From Corbicula japonica (lineage: Eukaryota; Mollusca; Bivalvia; Venerida; Cyrenidae), in contig JAZAYU010000011.1 of NCBI GenBank assembly GCA_038501625.1, positions 9,432,849-9,496,848 of the forward strand: a DNA stretch of 64,000 nucleotides, written 5' to 3'. The translations under genes and the position numbers were made by a program. Positions 24,606-36,800 of this stretch are shown in pieces. How positions within the stretch are numbered: the stretch's first letter is position 1; every line of letters begins with the position of its first letter. The notes under the pieces were generated by a model that did no database searches, had not been told where the DNA came from, and saw nothing but the letters and a program-made list of their open reading frames with translations.

Positions 24606-27440
24606 TTTATATTTGAACGTTACCAAGTAATACATTGTTTTTTAATATTTTAATAACGGTAAGGTTTTTCATATGATTTGTTTGGAAGAATTTCCCTTCA
24701 TATTTAGTTTTTCGAATGAAATGTAAAAGTGGTTGCTATGATAACATGATTTATGATAATGATAAACGTATTTTCATGTAAGTACTTATAAAATGCACTT
24801 TACAATAGATTTCAATGTTTGAGATTTTACAAGCACGCAGACTTTCGTAAAACCTATTCTAGTCGTCTTTAAATATTTCATAATAATAATTTTTCCTCGT
24901 TCAGTTACGTTTTTAGTCACAATAGTATTAATAAGTAGACGTTGTGATTTATGGTCATTCTACTTCAATAGCTTTTAGAGCTTTCTTGCAAACTTTATAA
25001 TTAAATTATGCTTGATTTAAATAACCAGCTTATTAAAATATACATTAGAAGCTTGCCCTGGAGAAAACAAAATGAAAATTATTTCGACCAGTTACAACAA
25101 AGCAATACGTAAAAGTTGTTGTTTGTAATGAATTGTGATTTAAAAAGTTCAAGGTGACGAAAAGAAGCACTATGTAACATTTTTCAAAATTATAATACAT
25201 ACTCTGTTGTCATAAATTTTTGATATAATTGATAACAGAACAGATCGGTGATGACAGATTTTTTCCTTTTGTCGAGATTTTCTGGAAATTTTCTGATTAA
25301 ATCTGACAAAAAACAAAATTACGTACATAAAATAGCTGAAAACGGGCCTTGAAAATTTGAAAACATGGTGCTTTTGTTCAAAAAGTGTACCTAACATTAT
25401 AAAAAGAGGATAAACAATATGTGTTTTAATTGACAGAATCATGCTAAAGATGTAATGTGAAAGTGCTTGAATGCTTTTAAACATGTCTCTATATCACTAG
25501 TCACTTAAATTGCAGTGTGTAAATTACAATCAAGAACACATTATTAAACTAAAATGTTAAAGAGAATTGCTTTTTAAGTATATTAGCATCATGTGAACTT
25601 GTCTAATATTATCAGATACTGATAAAATCTCTGGTACAACTCAAAACGACATGGGCAATAACGCAACCAATGCATCATATTCATCTGGAAGAATTAAAAT
25701 CCTCCAACATTCGAACCTTAGGAAACTTTATAGAAGGGATTTCAAACTGACACGACCGGGACATAAAGGCATTTTAAACCTTAAAACATGTATTGACCAA
25801 TGGATTAACATGTTTTACTTAGAAAATGGGCAGATATTTCTGAAGTTTTTATAGACATACTTAGGGTCCTAATTCAAAACAAGGTATTTCCTCATGGGCA
25901 ATACATCTTAACAAAACCACTGTCATACTTTACTTTGTAAATATAAAACTTGACTGACCTATTTAAACCAGACAGGTTACGACTCGAAGTATCCACTAGA
26001 GCTCTCTTGGCTTATAATGATGAATAACAACACCTTAACTGTTAGTCATAAGACAATTTTGTCGTCTGTCCGTAGAATACTCGGTTTTGCAATAACGTTT
26101 CTGAGATGTATAGGGAGCCCTATGATGATATTTTCCATACTTTTTATTTCGTTTTAACGAAATATTATTTTGTTTAAAAGAAATATTATTAATGGAATAC
26201 CATTTTCGCCATGACGATTGTTTTTAGATCATGTAATAAATCATAAATGAATGGATGAAAATATGGCAAAGACAAGTCTTGAAACGCAGTGCTTCTCTGT
26301 TAGGCTAAAGGACAGTAGATGTTGCGATGGATTCATTCAGCTTAGTTCCCACAAAGACTGTATCGTCTGCATAAAATTTTGTTATTTGGCCAATCTTATC
26401 ATTTACATACAATTCAAAAAAGAAAAGTTATTTATTATCAAGTACAAGGACTTTATAATTAGATGTTTGCGGTCACACGACTTACCGAAATCCACCAAAA
26501 TTACCGGAATTCACGGAATCCACTGTGATTTACCGGAATCCACCTTAAAATGGTTTTCTGAGTTATATTTTTGGAAATTTATCATTGTTATATTTTTGGA
26601 AATGAATTCAAAGGGGTTCTATTGCAGTTTAAACATTAACAACAACAATGATATTACGCAGGTCCTGGCATGTTTTCCATTGAATTATATTTATTTTCTG
26701 AAATTATTGATGACGCGAGACTTAAAGTTAAGCACCTTATAAAATTGTGATACAACTATTATCTCAATGGGGGAAAACTTATAGTTAGTTAACACTAAAT
26801 ACAAAGACAGTCGAATGACAGATGTGTGATATTAAAATAAATTTCATCAGCAAACAGTTTTACAAATTGATATTGTCAAGTTCCTGTTTACTTGTATTAC
26901 TTACAGGAACAATATGCAACTGGTTGTAAGATAACAAAATGTTTCTATAAACAGAGTATTAAGTGAGTGTCAACTTATCAATAATCAATGACAGTCACAT
27001 GATTTTATCAAATTTTAAAATTTCCATACTTGTTAGTGTAAAACATTGGAAAAAAACAAACCTATTCTTTATATCTAATGTTTCACTGCTGAATGAAATC
27101 GTTTTTTCATAATAATGCACGGGAAAAAGATCTTTTAAGGTCCACAGAAGAAATAAAAAGGCCGTATCGTTATTTCCCGCTACATTCGCAGAAGATCTCG
27201 TGGTATTTTACATTGGATTTTAACTGTCAATGAAAGAGGCAGTGACTAGAGCTCACAATCGCTCGCAGTATAATAAATTTATCGGATTACATAAGACGTG
27301 TTTGCACTGTATTTAAATAGCGTAAATAGCTTTGTTTATATGGTAATTAATTTTAAGGTAGTCCTTAAATCGTTATAAACATTTGTTAAAATTGTGATAA
27401 TAATACGGCGCACAAATGCTGAATAGACATAGAAGATAAA
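24606..27440. other. Upstream region of the receptor gene
   Basis: About 2.8 kb of AT-rich DNA. The longest frame, 26,251-26,742, includes a short tandem repeat of CCGGAATCCACC-like sequence and has no recognisable domain. No TATA box or CpG-rich promoter could be defined, and an upstream non-coding exon cannot be excluded. Confidence 0.4.
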
Positions 27441-27862
27441 ATGAATAAAAGCAATGGCAGCAATTTAGACATATACTCATACGACTATATTAACATGGAC
27501 TACTACAGCATTTATTACGAAGGAAACTTAGACAATGTAAAATCAGTTTGGGTTCGGGAGCCTCATTTTATACCTTTGATTATTTTGTATTCGAGTGTTT
27601 TTATCTGCGGCATCGTTGGAAACGGACTCGTTCTTTTTGCAGTTCTTGCCAGCAAAAAGTCTAGGAATGTAACATTTTTGTTTATGATGAGTTTGGCAGC
27701 GGCTGATCTGCTGTTTGTGTTGGTGTGTGTTCCGATTGACACACTTGGAATGGTCTTGGGTCACTGGGCTGGAGGACGCTTGTTCTGTAAAATGTCTGGA
27801 TACATAGAAATGCTGTCAGCGATGGCTTCAATTCTTAACCTTACTATTATTAGTGTCGAAAG
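27441..27862 (+). CDS. GPCR exon 1: N-terminus to TM3 (ERY start)
   Basis: It encodes residues 1-140 and two bases of R141. The first 40 residues are Tyr- and Asp-rich and extracellular, with no signal peptide, as is usual for class A receptors. It contains TM1, TM2 and TM3. The donor is AG|GTAATT at 27,863. The ATG at 27,441 is in frame and preceded by AT-rich sequence with stops. Confidence 0.92.
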
Positions 27863-30800
27863 GTAATTTTATTGATTCTCGCTCTTAATTTATAATCTAT
27901 TTTTTAAGATAGTGATGACCTTTTTATTTGAAATGTTTACTCAAACAAGTGCATAACGAGGAAAAATATAGTAAATACTTACCATTTCTTGTATGCATTT
28001 GTAGTAGATTCTAAAAAAAGGTGAAATAAGCATATCAGGAATCGCAACATTCACAAAACACAGCCTTCCCACGCAGCGAAAAAGAAGAGATGAAGAGAGA
28101 GCATGTTTGTTATATGTATGTCAATTCAAGATATTTGGTAAAAAAAAAATATTATTAAGATGAGTCTTTTCATTAATCCTTGACAAAACACCATTCCCTC
28201 ATTGAAGTCTAGTCCTCTTTCTTCCACTTTCTTCCAATAAAACACATTTTATTTTATTTTTTGTTGGTGTACTCTCTTTAGTCAAGTTTCTAGATAAAAC
28301 CAAATCAAAGCTTAAAAATTTTTGTTTAAACATAGCTGATAAATGATACAATATAATATGAAATATATGTAAGTTCCCCTGAAACTGGACCGATTTAATT
28401 TCGAGATTAGCAAAAATGAACGGCACAAAATAATATAACTGGATCTCAGCCAAATTATGTGGACAAAATAGAGACATAACAACATATCATATTTCGATAA
28501 TTAGCGAAACATGTAATATGTCTTCTCGTTTGCTTGGTTTGTGCGTCAAAACAAAATGAATGTGACATTTCAGATATGTTGTGATTGTGATGCCCTTAAA
28601 GTCTAGAAGAAACTGTACGACTGGGAAAACAAGACGTCTTCTAGTAATTATATGGGTAGCTGCCATGGCATTTTCGGCCCCTGCTGCGATGGTTAGGGTA
28701 AGTGACCTGTCATTTTTTGTAAAGAACTTTTTTTGTCGAGCTACTGCTTTAAAAATTTAACAATTGTTTGATAAGCATTCTGCTTGGAAATATTTTTTCG
28801 TGCACCTAAAAGATTGTGCAACGTAAGCAAAGTCGCATAGTGCGTCAATAAACAGAAATATATATTATAGAAAAAATGTGACTCTAAGAAAACCATCCAC
28901 CCCACGCCTCCAAAAGAAATGTTTGTTTGTAAAAAACGCATGACAATTCTATTACCTGTTTGAGAAACAGATATCACAAACAACTGTTTAAAAGAACTCA
29001 CATGGTAACCGATTTATGGGGGTCAGTTGCCAAATATTATATGCAGGTCTTTTTGTTGCATCAATATCACCATTGTGTAAGTGCTCCTTCCGTCCAAAAA
29101 TTGCGCGTGATGCAAATGAATTGTTGATTATTTTCTCATTTTTTAAGATATAGATTTTGTTACAGATAGATATCTTAAAGCGCGCTCGATAAATTTGAAT
29201 TTCATAATTACTCGTGTTTAGCGGAAAACATTTTTGTCATTGTTCAAAGTAAATGTTTATAAATTTTAAATACCACTATTATGCAAAAGTGAATTATGTG
29301 CTCGTTCAACGGCTGTGTTACACTAATTTGTATTTAGATAAAAACAACAACAAAACAGTTAACTTAACAAACGTATCAAGAAAATTCATAAAAACACAGC
29401 CAAATTATACAAGAAAAAAGAGAGCTTACGTTTATACTTTAGTAGGTTGAAACAAGAAATATCTTTAAAAACGATAAACATTATCGATAAAAAGAGTTAC
29501 TGTTATGTGCAATTATGAATAAGACGCAATTTATTTACAAATCACAAGATTTACTGTTGTGTGAAATAAAGAATACGTAAATAAGAGGCAGTTAAGTTAC
29601 TACATTACATGTATCATTTCCTTCGTCTTGATTAACATGTTAATCAAATCATTGAACTGGGACTCCTACATATTGATCACCGTGTAATTAAAATAACAGA
29701 ACGGAGAGTTCTTTCATCGCGCTAAGCATTCGAAAGTATGATTGATATCGCACATGATAAAGAATAGAAGAATAGTTTTGCTCTGTATATTATTGTGAAT
29801 GATATATGAAAAACGTATTTTAGACGGGGTTTCTGTCTGTCCATCTAAAATTAAAAAGAATTTCCTTGGAAAATGAAATAGTTCTAGCATATATAACAGA
29901 CTAGTCAGAAATAATTGCTGCAAAGTCAGCAAAACGAATATGATGAAATAAATGAAAAGGACACAACATTGTGTTTACACTCTATTTTCTACGTTTCGGC
30001 ATAAAGCCTTTTTCAAGATCATTTATAGAAAAAGGCTTTATTCCGAAACGTAGAAAATAGAGTTTTAAAACAATGTTGTGTTATTTACTTTCATCCCTGA
30101 TAGGATGTAATTAAACGTTAAATGAAAAGACTTTTAAAATTATGTTTTTTAAAGAGTCATTTAGCTAACAAATTTAACAAATAGTAATAAAAAGATGTAA
30201 TCAGTAAAACAGTCGTTATATAAAGATTGTGATTACATGTATAGAGGTTTTGAAAAGTTGAAAATATAAGATCATTGAAATGAACATAAAGATATGCTAA
30301 GGAAAGAGATTATATATTAAAAGCATTATGAAAACTGCTTCGCAATAGGTGGTTACATGTACGATATTTGTAAAGAGATGATATGTAAATTAAATATGAA
30401 CATAACAGCAAAAAACATGAATGATTTGTAGGAAAACGACAGACTGTGTCTTATGAAAATAGTTCTGTTATGATCAAGTTACACATTAACATAATATACC
30501 ACCTTTGATCTGAAATCTTAGAAAAACATAAACTGTTAAAAAGTATATCATGTCATGTTCGAAAGTTAAACAACATCATGTTTACAAAATGATAATGACG
30601 TAACCTTCATGTTGCTCAAAATATTATTTCGTGGATTTGTGAAGTGCCTACATGTTCAGTTTTCAAAACAAAGTGAAATATGCATATCAGGAATCGCCAC
30701 AATCACTCACATCATCAAACTCTTAAACCCCTGCCACCGTCGTGCAACCCGCGAGGTAAGCATAATGATCAACTGTAGATTAATCACCAGGCCTGCAAAC

Positions 30801-33800
30801 TTGATAATGATAAGATAATGACTTGAATTGTTCAATGTTTACCTAACTTTAGTTGTAGATTTTTATGGCCCGAATAATATAGCTTAGTCTATTCTCTCTT
30901 CGAGGATTTTGAGGTTGGAGATTGTCGGTGTTTATTCTACAATTTTGAATGTATTGATTTGAAAATTATAGCAGTGTAGATTATTCTGACATAATTATTG
31001 TACGGCACTATTAATTATTTGTTTAATGTTTATGCCATGATGACTCTGCGCTTTAAAATCATTTATATATTTTGATAATTGGGAAATAAATGGGAATCAA
31101 GTTAAGATAATACGGACACAACTTTTATGTACTTTGTAAACTCTGACACAGCAGTATTGCAGGGGTATTAATTACCCTCAATGTTAGAACTTTTTTTTTT
31201 CATTTAAGAGCTCTAAGAGTTCTTGTTCTTCATTTTCTACAGAATAGATATAAATATATTTGGTCAGTGTGAAGTGATAAATGTTAGCCCAAGAGAGGCA
31301 TAACTGTCCGAATATCCGAGATTGGCCAGCTCTTTAACCAGAATGTTCAGTCATTTGATATTAGGATACGTTAAATGCACCTGTTACCTATGTCAAAGTT
31401 AATTGGATCATTAGTTACAAGAGCAGACTTTTGTAATCCTATCTACCACGCAAGCCCAATATGGTTGCACGTAATGCTTTATATCAGTAAATCAGTTCAA
31501 GCTCATATAGTATTTCGATCAAATACACTCCACAAAAAAAATAATTTAAGTTTCAAGTTTGTATTCAGCTCTTGGCAAAGTTATGCCTCTGGCTCATCAT
31601 TTTATCATGCAAAATACAGCAATCACATAAACAATAACAAAATAGCAGTAGGAACAACATGTATACATACAATATACAAACATTTTAGCAATATAATATT
31701 GTTCATAGCAATACAAGAAACAGTTACACAATTTCAATGATACAAGAACGTGTTTTAAAAGCCTCTCTTAAGAATTTACATATGTTCAGAATAGTACACT
31801 TATTTTAAGATGACATTAGGGTCACACAAAATATAAGTTAATCGGTTATAACGAATTATTAAAAATATATCTTCAGAGTTTTTTTTTTAAATTATATTTA
31901 CTTTAATCAAAACTTATACTTTAAATTTTAAATTAAATTGAATAATTCAAGATTTTATTCAGACACTCGTTAAATGGACACATGCACTTATGAGGAAATC
32001 ATAAATTTACAGACAAATCGTATTAATATTGTTGAGTGTATTAATTTCGTAATTCATGCATAGTTTTCATTTATGTATTTACAGCGTGTGCGCTTTATTT
32101 TAACTCCAATGATATTTCCACATTTAAAACGATCCATATGCTTGCAGTAGTTAATGTTATAATGTAGCTGTTTCGGGCCACGCCTGTTAAGACCAGAATT
32201 AAAGCCCCCTATGAGTTTCAATAAAATGCAATCTGCATGATATGTTGTGTCACGTATAACTCTACAAGTATATGAGCCACAGTTATACATGTGAAACTAA
32301 ACAGCTTTGTTAACCATGTGTAGTTATCTATCTAATGTTTTGTTTCTGACCACGTCAATTTAAATCAGAGTAAGACCACAATATTGTTTTTTTTTTAACA
32401 ATGGCAACTGAGAGTGAGGGAAGGGCATCTGTGTCCACATCTCTTGTTCACACTGGAAATGATTTAATGCATGTATCACTGAGCAATGACCAACCTTTAG
32501 ACCAATTAACAATTGATGGCACAAAATAGGCCACTATTAAATGACTGATAACATAGGATGACATGCTGAAAAGAGCATAGAGAAACTACATACAGTCATT
32601 CCAGAGATTTTTTAATCGCAACACATTTAATGATGCAAAGACGAAATAATTATCCAAACACATGGCGGACACAATTGAAATAACTTGTAAATCGCTTTAT
32701 GTCTACCTGTGAAATAAAAAGTATATTTACCATCGCTGTTTAAACATGGAAGCATGATTGTGTATTTTTATCGAATATTGAAACGCCTTGATTCAGTGCA
32801 CTTTTATGACTTGGAAAAAACCTTCATATCTTTTGAGTTGGTCCTGTGTATAAATATATACTTAAATAAATAAGAAACGCACATTCTTTTAACACGAAAT
32901 ATATTTCATGTTTAACAAAGTTGCGTTTCTAATGTCTTCAAGTATTAATTTCTTATGAACTGTTTATTATTAAACCAATTAGCACTTGAAGTAAATAAAA
33001 CCTCTGATTATAGGATGCAATAACATTTGTTAACGCAGATAATAAATTATGATTGAAAACCACAACTGTTTGGCTTGTGTTTATTTTTGTGTTGGATTTG
33101 TTACTAGTCATATGTAATCGTCAAGATATTAAAGTGGAATGGAAGGAGATTACTTGTAAGCATGTTTTGGATCAATATTAGTTGCTTGGAAGTGTTTGAT
33201 TATACGTTTAATCCTTATGTATACCACGAACAAACGCGTTTACCTACACTAGCATTGCGAAGGTAACTTGTGGGTGAAAACCGATTCTATTGATCTCAAA
33301 ATATCTGGTAATCGAAGACACATAACTCTTCCCTGGCAATTGAAAATGTTCGTTAATTAGGCAAGCAATGAATGTCAGATCTGCCGATAAAGCAACTGTT
33401 TGCGTGGTTTATTTTTTCGGGCCAGGCAGCTGAATTCCATAGATTATTCCGTTATCAGATGCCATCGGGCGGTTTATAAAATCAATTATTATTTCAAGTA
33501 CTCACGGCTGAAATGAAGATTAGGTGTTTCTAGTAAAGAAAATATATTTTCTAGAAAGTTTGTGCACTTGATAAAGGCAGTTAAATGTGCTTTAAATGTA
33601 CTAATTTGTTGTCTTTTATCAACCTGCTTGAATATTTTATCACGTTGCAGACAGGATTTTCGCATGTTTTGTGCAGACAACACGAACATCGTTTTTAAAT
33701 AGGCTTTTTGTCGTTAATTAAACGTCAATGGAGAACTCAACTGCCGAAGGGTTAATCAAATAGAAGATAAAATACTTTATTTAGACGCCTTTCGTTGTGA

Positions 33801-36800
33801 ATACAATGATGATTTCACCAATGAAACATAAAAACATAATTATAGAACACTTTTAGTAACACTTTAGTAGTTATGTTTTTGACGCATTATTCTGATCGTT
33901 TTTTTCTAAATAGTATTATTGTATATGCATTAATTTTTAGGTGAAAAGACATAATTTTGCCTATCGTAAAATTTAACGCCCGTACGAATGAACTGACCTA
34001 CATAAACTGTCCTAGTATTGTCTCCAGTTGCCATCTTTAGGCAGCTTTGAAATATTTAACATATATCTGGTCCTCAAAATCTGGTATTAATCTGAAAATA
34101 CCGCAATGAAGGTTCCATATTCACCGCAGTTATATGCATTTCCATTATTGCGCATGACAAGCTCAATTTAACCGGGCCTACAATAATTTCATATCTGTCT
34201 TGTTCAGTGGCTTTCAAAGCTCCCTTTCCATCTATTCCTTTGCAGTTGCTTGGGCTTAACTTACTATGTTCGTGCAAAGAAATGATAACAATTTAACGAT
34301 AGGGAACTTTACTTGTTGTTCCGTAAAAATTTGGCATTTTGATTACTGTACACAAAGTGATTGTTATCTCTTTTAAAAACGAAAACAATTATAAGATGTC
34401 ATAAATTCGGTATTTCATATTCTTCTAAGATCATAAAGAAGTCAAGTTTGAAATTGTTAATACATTTCAATTACATCCTGATGCCATGTTTAAAATTGAA
34501 TTGCCTTTTATAAGTAACTGGTATTATTATTTCTCAAAGTGATAGCATTGCTGATCAGTTTTGTTTGACTACACTAAAACAAGGTTCTAACTACACCGAT
34601 TATAAAATTTCAATTTCTCCGTATGGAATTGGAGCACACTCTTCAAATTTTAAATATTATAAGATGCATTACTTTTACTTCTTTTATGATTTTTTTTTTA
34701 AAATCCCCTTATGCTTTCACAAATATGGACATTTAATCGAGGTGAGGATAAAACAAAAAGTCACAAAATTTGGCCGTAGAGGATTTACTGAAAACGGCCA
34801 AAACTGCTGAAAAATCCTCCGTGTCACAGCTTACCACTGACATTATTGCAGAATTGCATAGAAATGTTGAAAATTACTGAAGAATCCATATTGAAAAAAG
34901 GAAACATGAATTTTCGTTAACGGAGAATACAAATACAAGTACATTTATATAGCGCAAAAATTATTGTAAAATATTCGATTGCGCTTTACAGTCCTATTTA
35001 CACTGCTCTCGTGCTTAGTATGTTTTAGTCCAGGAAAACATTAAACGAATATACCTGCTACTGACGATTTTGTGACTTTTGATTTTACCTCTACCTTGAT
35101 TAAATGTCAGTGGTTTCCAAACGCATTTAAAAATTTTGATAATATCTCCATAAAAAGAAATGAAAATGGTGTATCTATATATGTTTCAAGTTTGAAGTGC
35201 ATACTCCGAATCCACGCTGATAAATTAAGAAAATATGATCGGTGTAGTTAGAACATTGGTCGAGTGTATCAATATTCCGTATTGATGTTTAATACGTAAG
35301 GACATGAAAAATGTAATTCATAATGTTTTAAAAAATATTTAAATGAAAAAGTGGATATTTAATGACTGTCAACAATAAGTACATGTCATATAATTTATGA
35401 AAGAACAACCGAAAACGAAACAATAACGAACACATAAAACGCTTATAAATATAAACACTCCATAAATATAAACTCTTCCCTAAAATACAAATTTTTCTCA
35501 ATAATATAAACTTTTCTCCATAATAAAAACTCTTCTCTATAAATTTTCAATGAATAGAGTTGTCTAAACAATGGTACCAAAATACAAATCATTTCATTAA
35601 ATAGTGCTTTAAGTAGACAACCACTGTCTAGTCAGCATTCAAATAAACTGAAACATTGAAAACAACTTTCTCACAAAAGGTTGCATACGTTATGTGTGCT
35701 AAAAGAGTGATGATTTTGTGCTTGTTCGAGGTGGCTGTCCTGCAATAATTAATTAAACACATCTTTTCTTGTTATTAATTGTAATTAGCATATTAGATTT
35801 CTTTAAACTTAAAACCATAAAAATAAGCATTAGATTCAAACTGTTTTCAAAGATCTTCATGTATAATATTACCTAAAGTAGTATACGAATGGCACTCGTC
35901 TGTGCCCAAGGTTATAAAGCTGAGCATGGAAACCAGTCTCAAATCTCAAGCATCTGATTGGCTGAAATGGCGATCATGTCGCCATTTCAGCCAATCAGAT
36001 GCTTGAGATTTGAGACTGGTTTCCAATCTCAGTTTTATAACCTTCAACCCTGGTTTGAAATTATTGAAAAAAGGAACTTTTGAAGACACCGAACTCGAAA
36101 CAAATGAAAATACTGCTGACTCGGTTTGATTTAGCCTATTTATGGGCATTAATGGCATATTACTTCCGACTGCATCCAGTCCCGGGTTAAGCGCAACTCA
36201 GGGTACCGTATTTATTACGCAATAACTTTTTTATTATGCAATCAATTTTCATAATTTTGGTGTCTAAATGACCACAATACGTTCGGTTTTATGAAACTGT
36301 GAAAAATATTTATAAGAAATATATTCTGTAAAAATGCAACTATCCCGACCGTGCATTTTCATTGTCCTTAAATATATTTTAAATTTAAGGAATCTAAATG
36401 TGTTGAATAAGTGCCTTTTACGCGAACTTATTTTATATTAAATTGTTTCAATAAGCCATGGTCATAAAATTGTTTGTCTTACAGCGTATTCGATTTATGC
36501 TAAAATAATAACTATTTTGAACGAATTCGCCTACAAAACCTTCATAAAACGAACATGATTTCTGCATTAACGTTTCCTTACAGAAACATGTAAAGATTCT
36601 TGTGGAAGATTAAACATATCGCTAGTGAACACATTTTCAGCATTTCTTGTAATTTGAGGATTGCCAACAAATCACTTTTTCGTATTACTTGATACGATTT
36701 AACGATAATATTTCTGCGGACTAAATGAGTGTTTGGAATCACTTATAACAAATCAAATAACATATGCTTTTTTCCATTAACACATCATTATTGAAACTAG

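Noticed and set aside
26251..26742. 163-residue ORF upstream of the receptor
   Set aside because: Low-complexity, AT-driven composition with a short internal repeat, no recognisable domain and no sign of splicing.
31375..31740. 121-residue ORF in receptor intron 2
   Set aside because: It runs across the edge of the inverted repeat element, and the matching region of the other copy gives no comparable protein.
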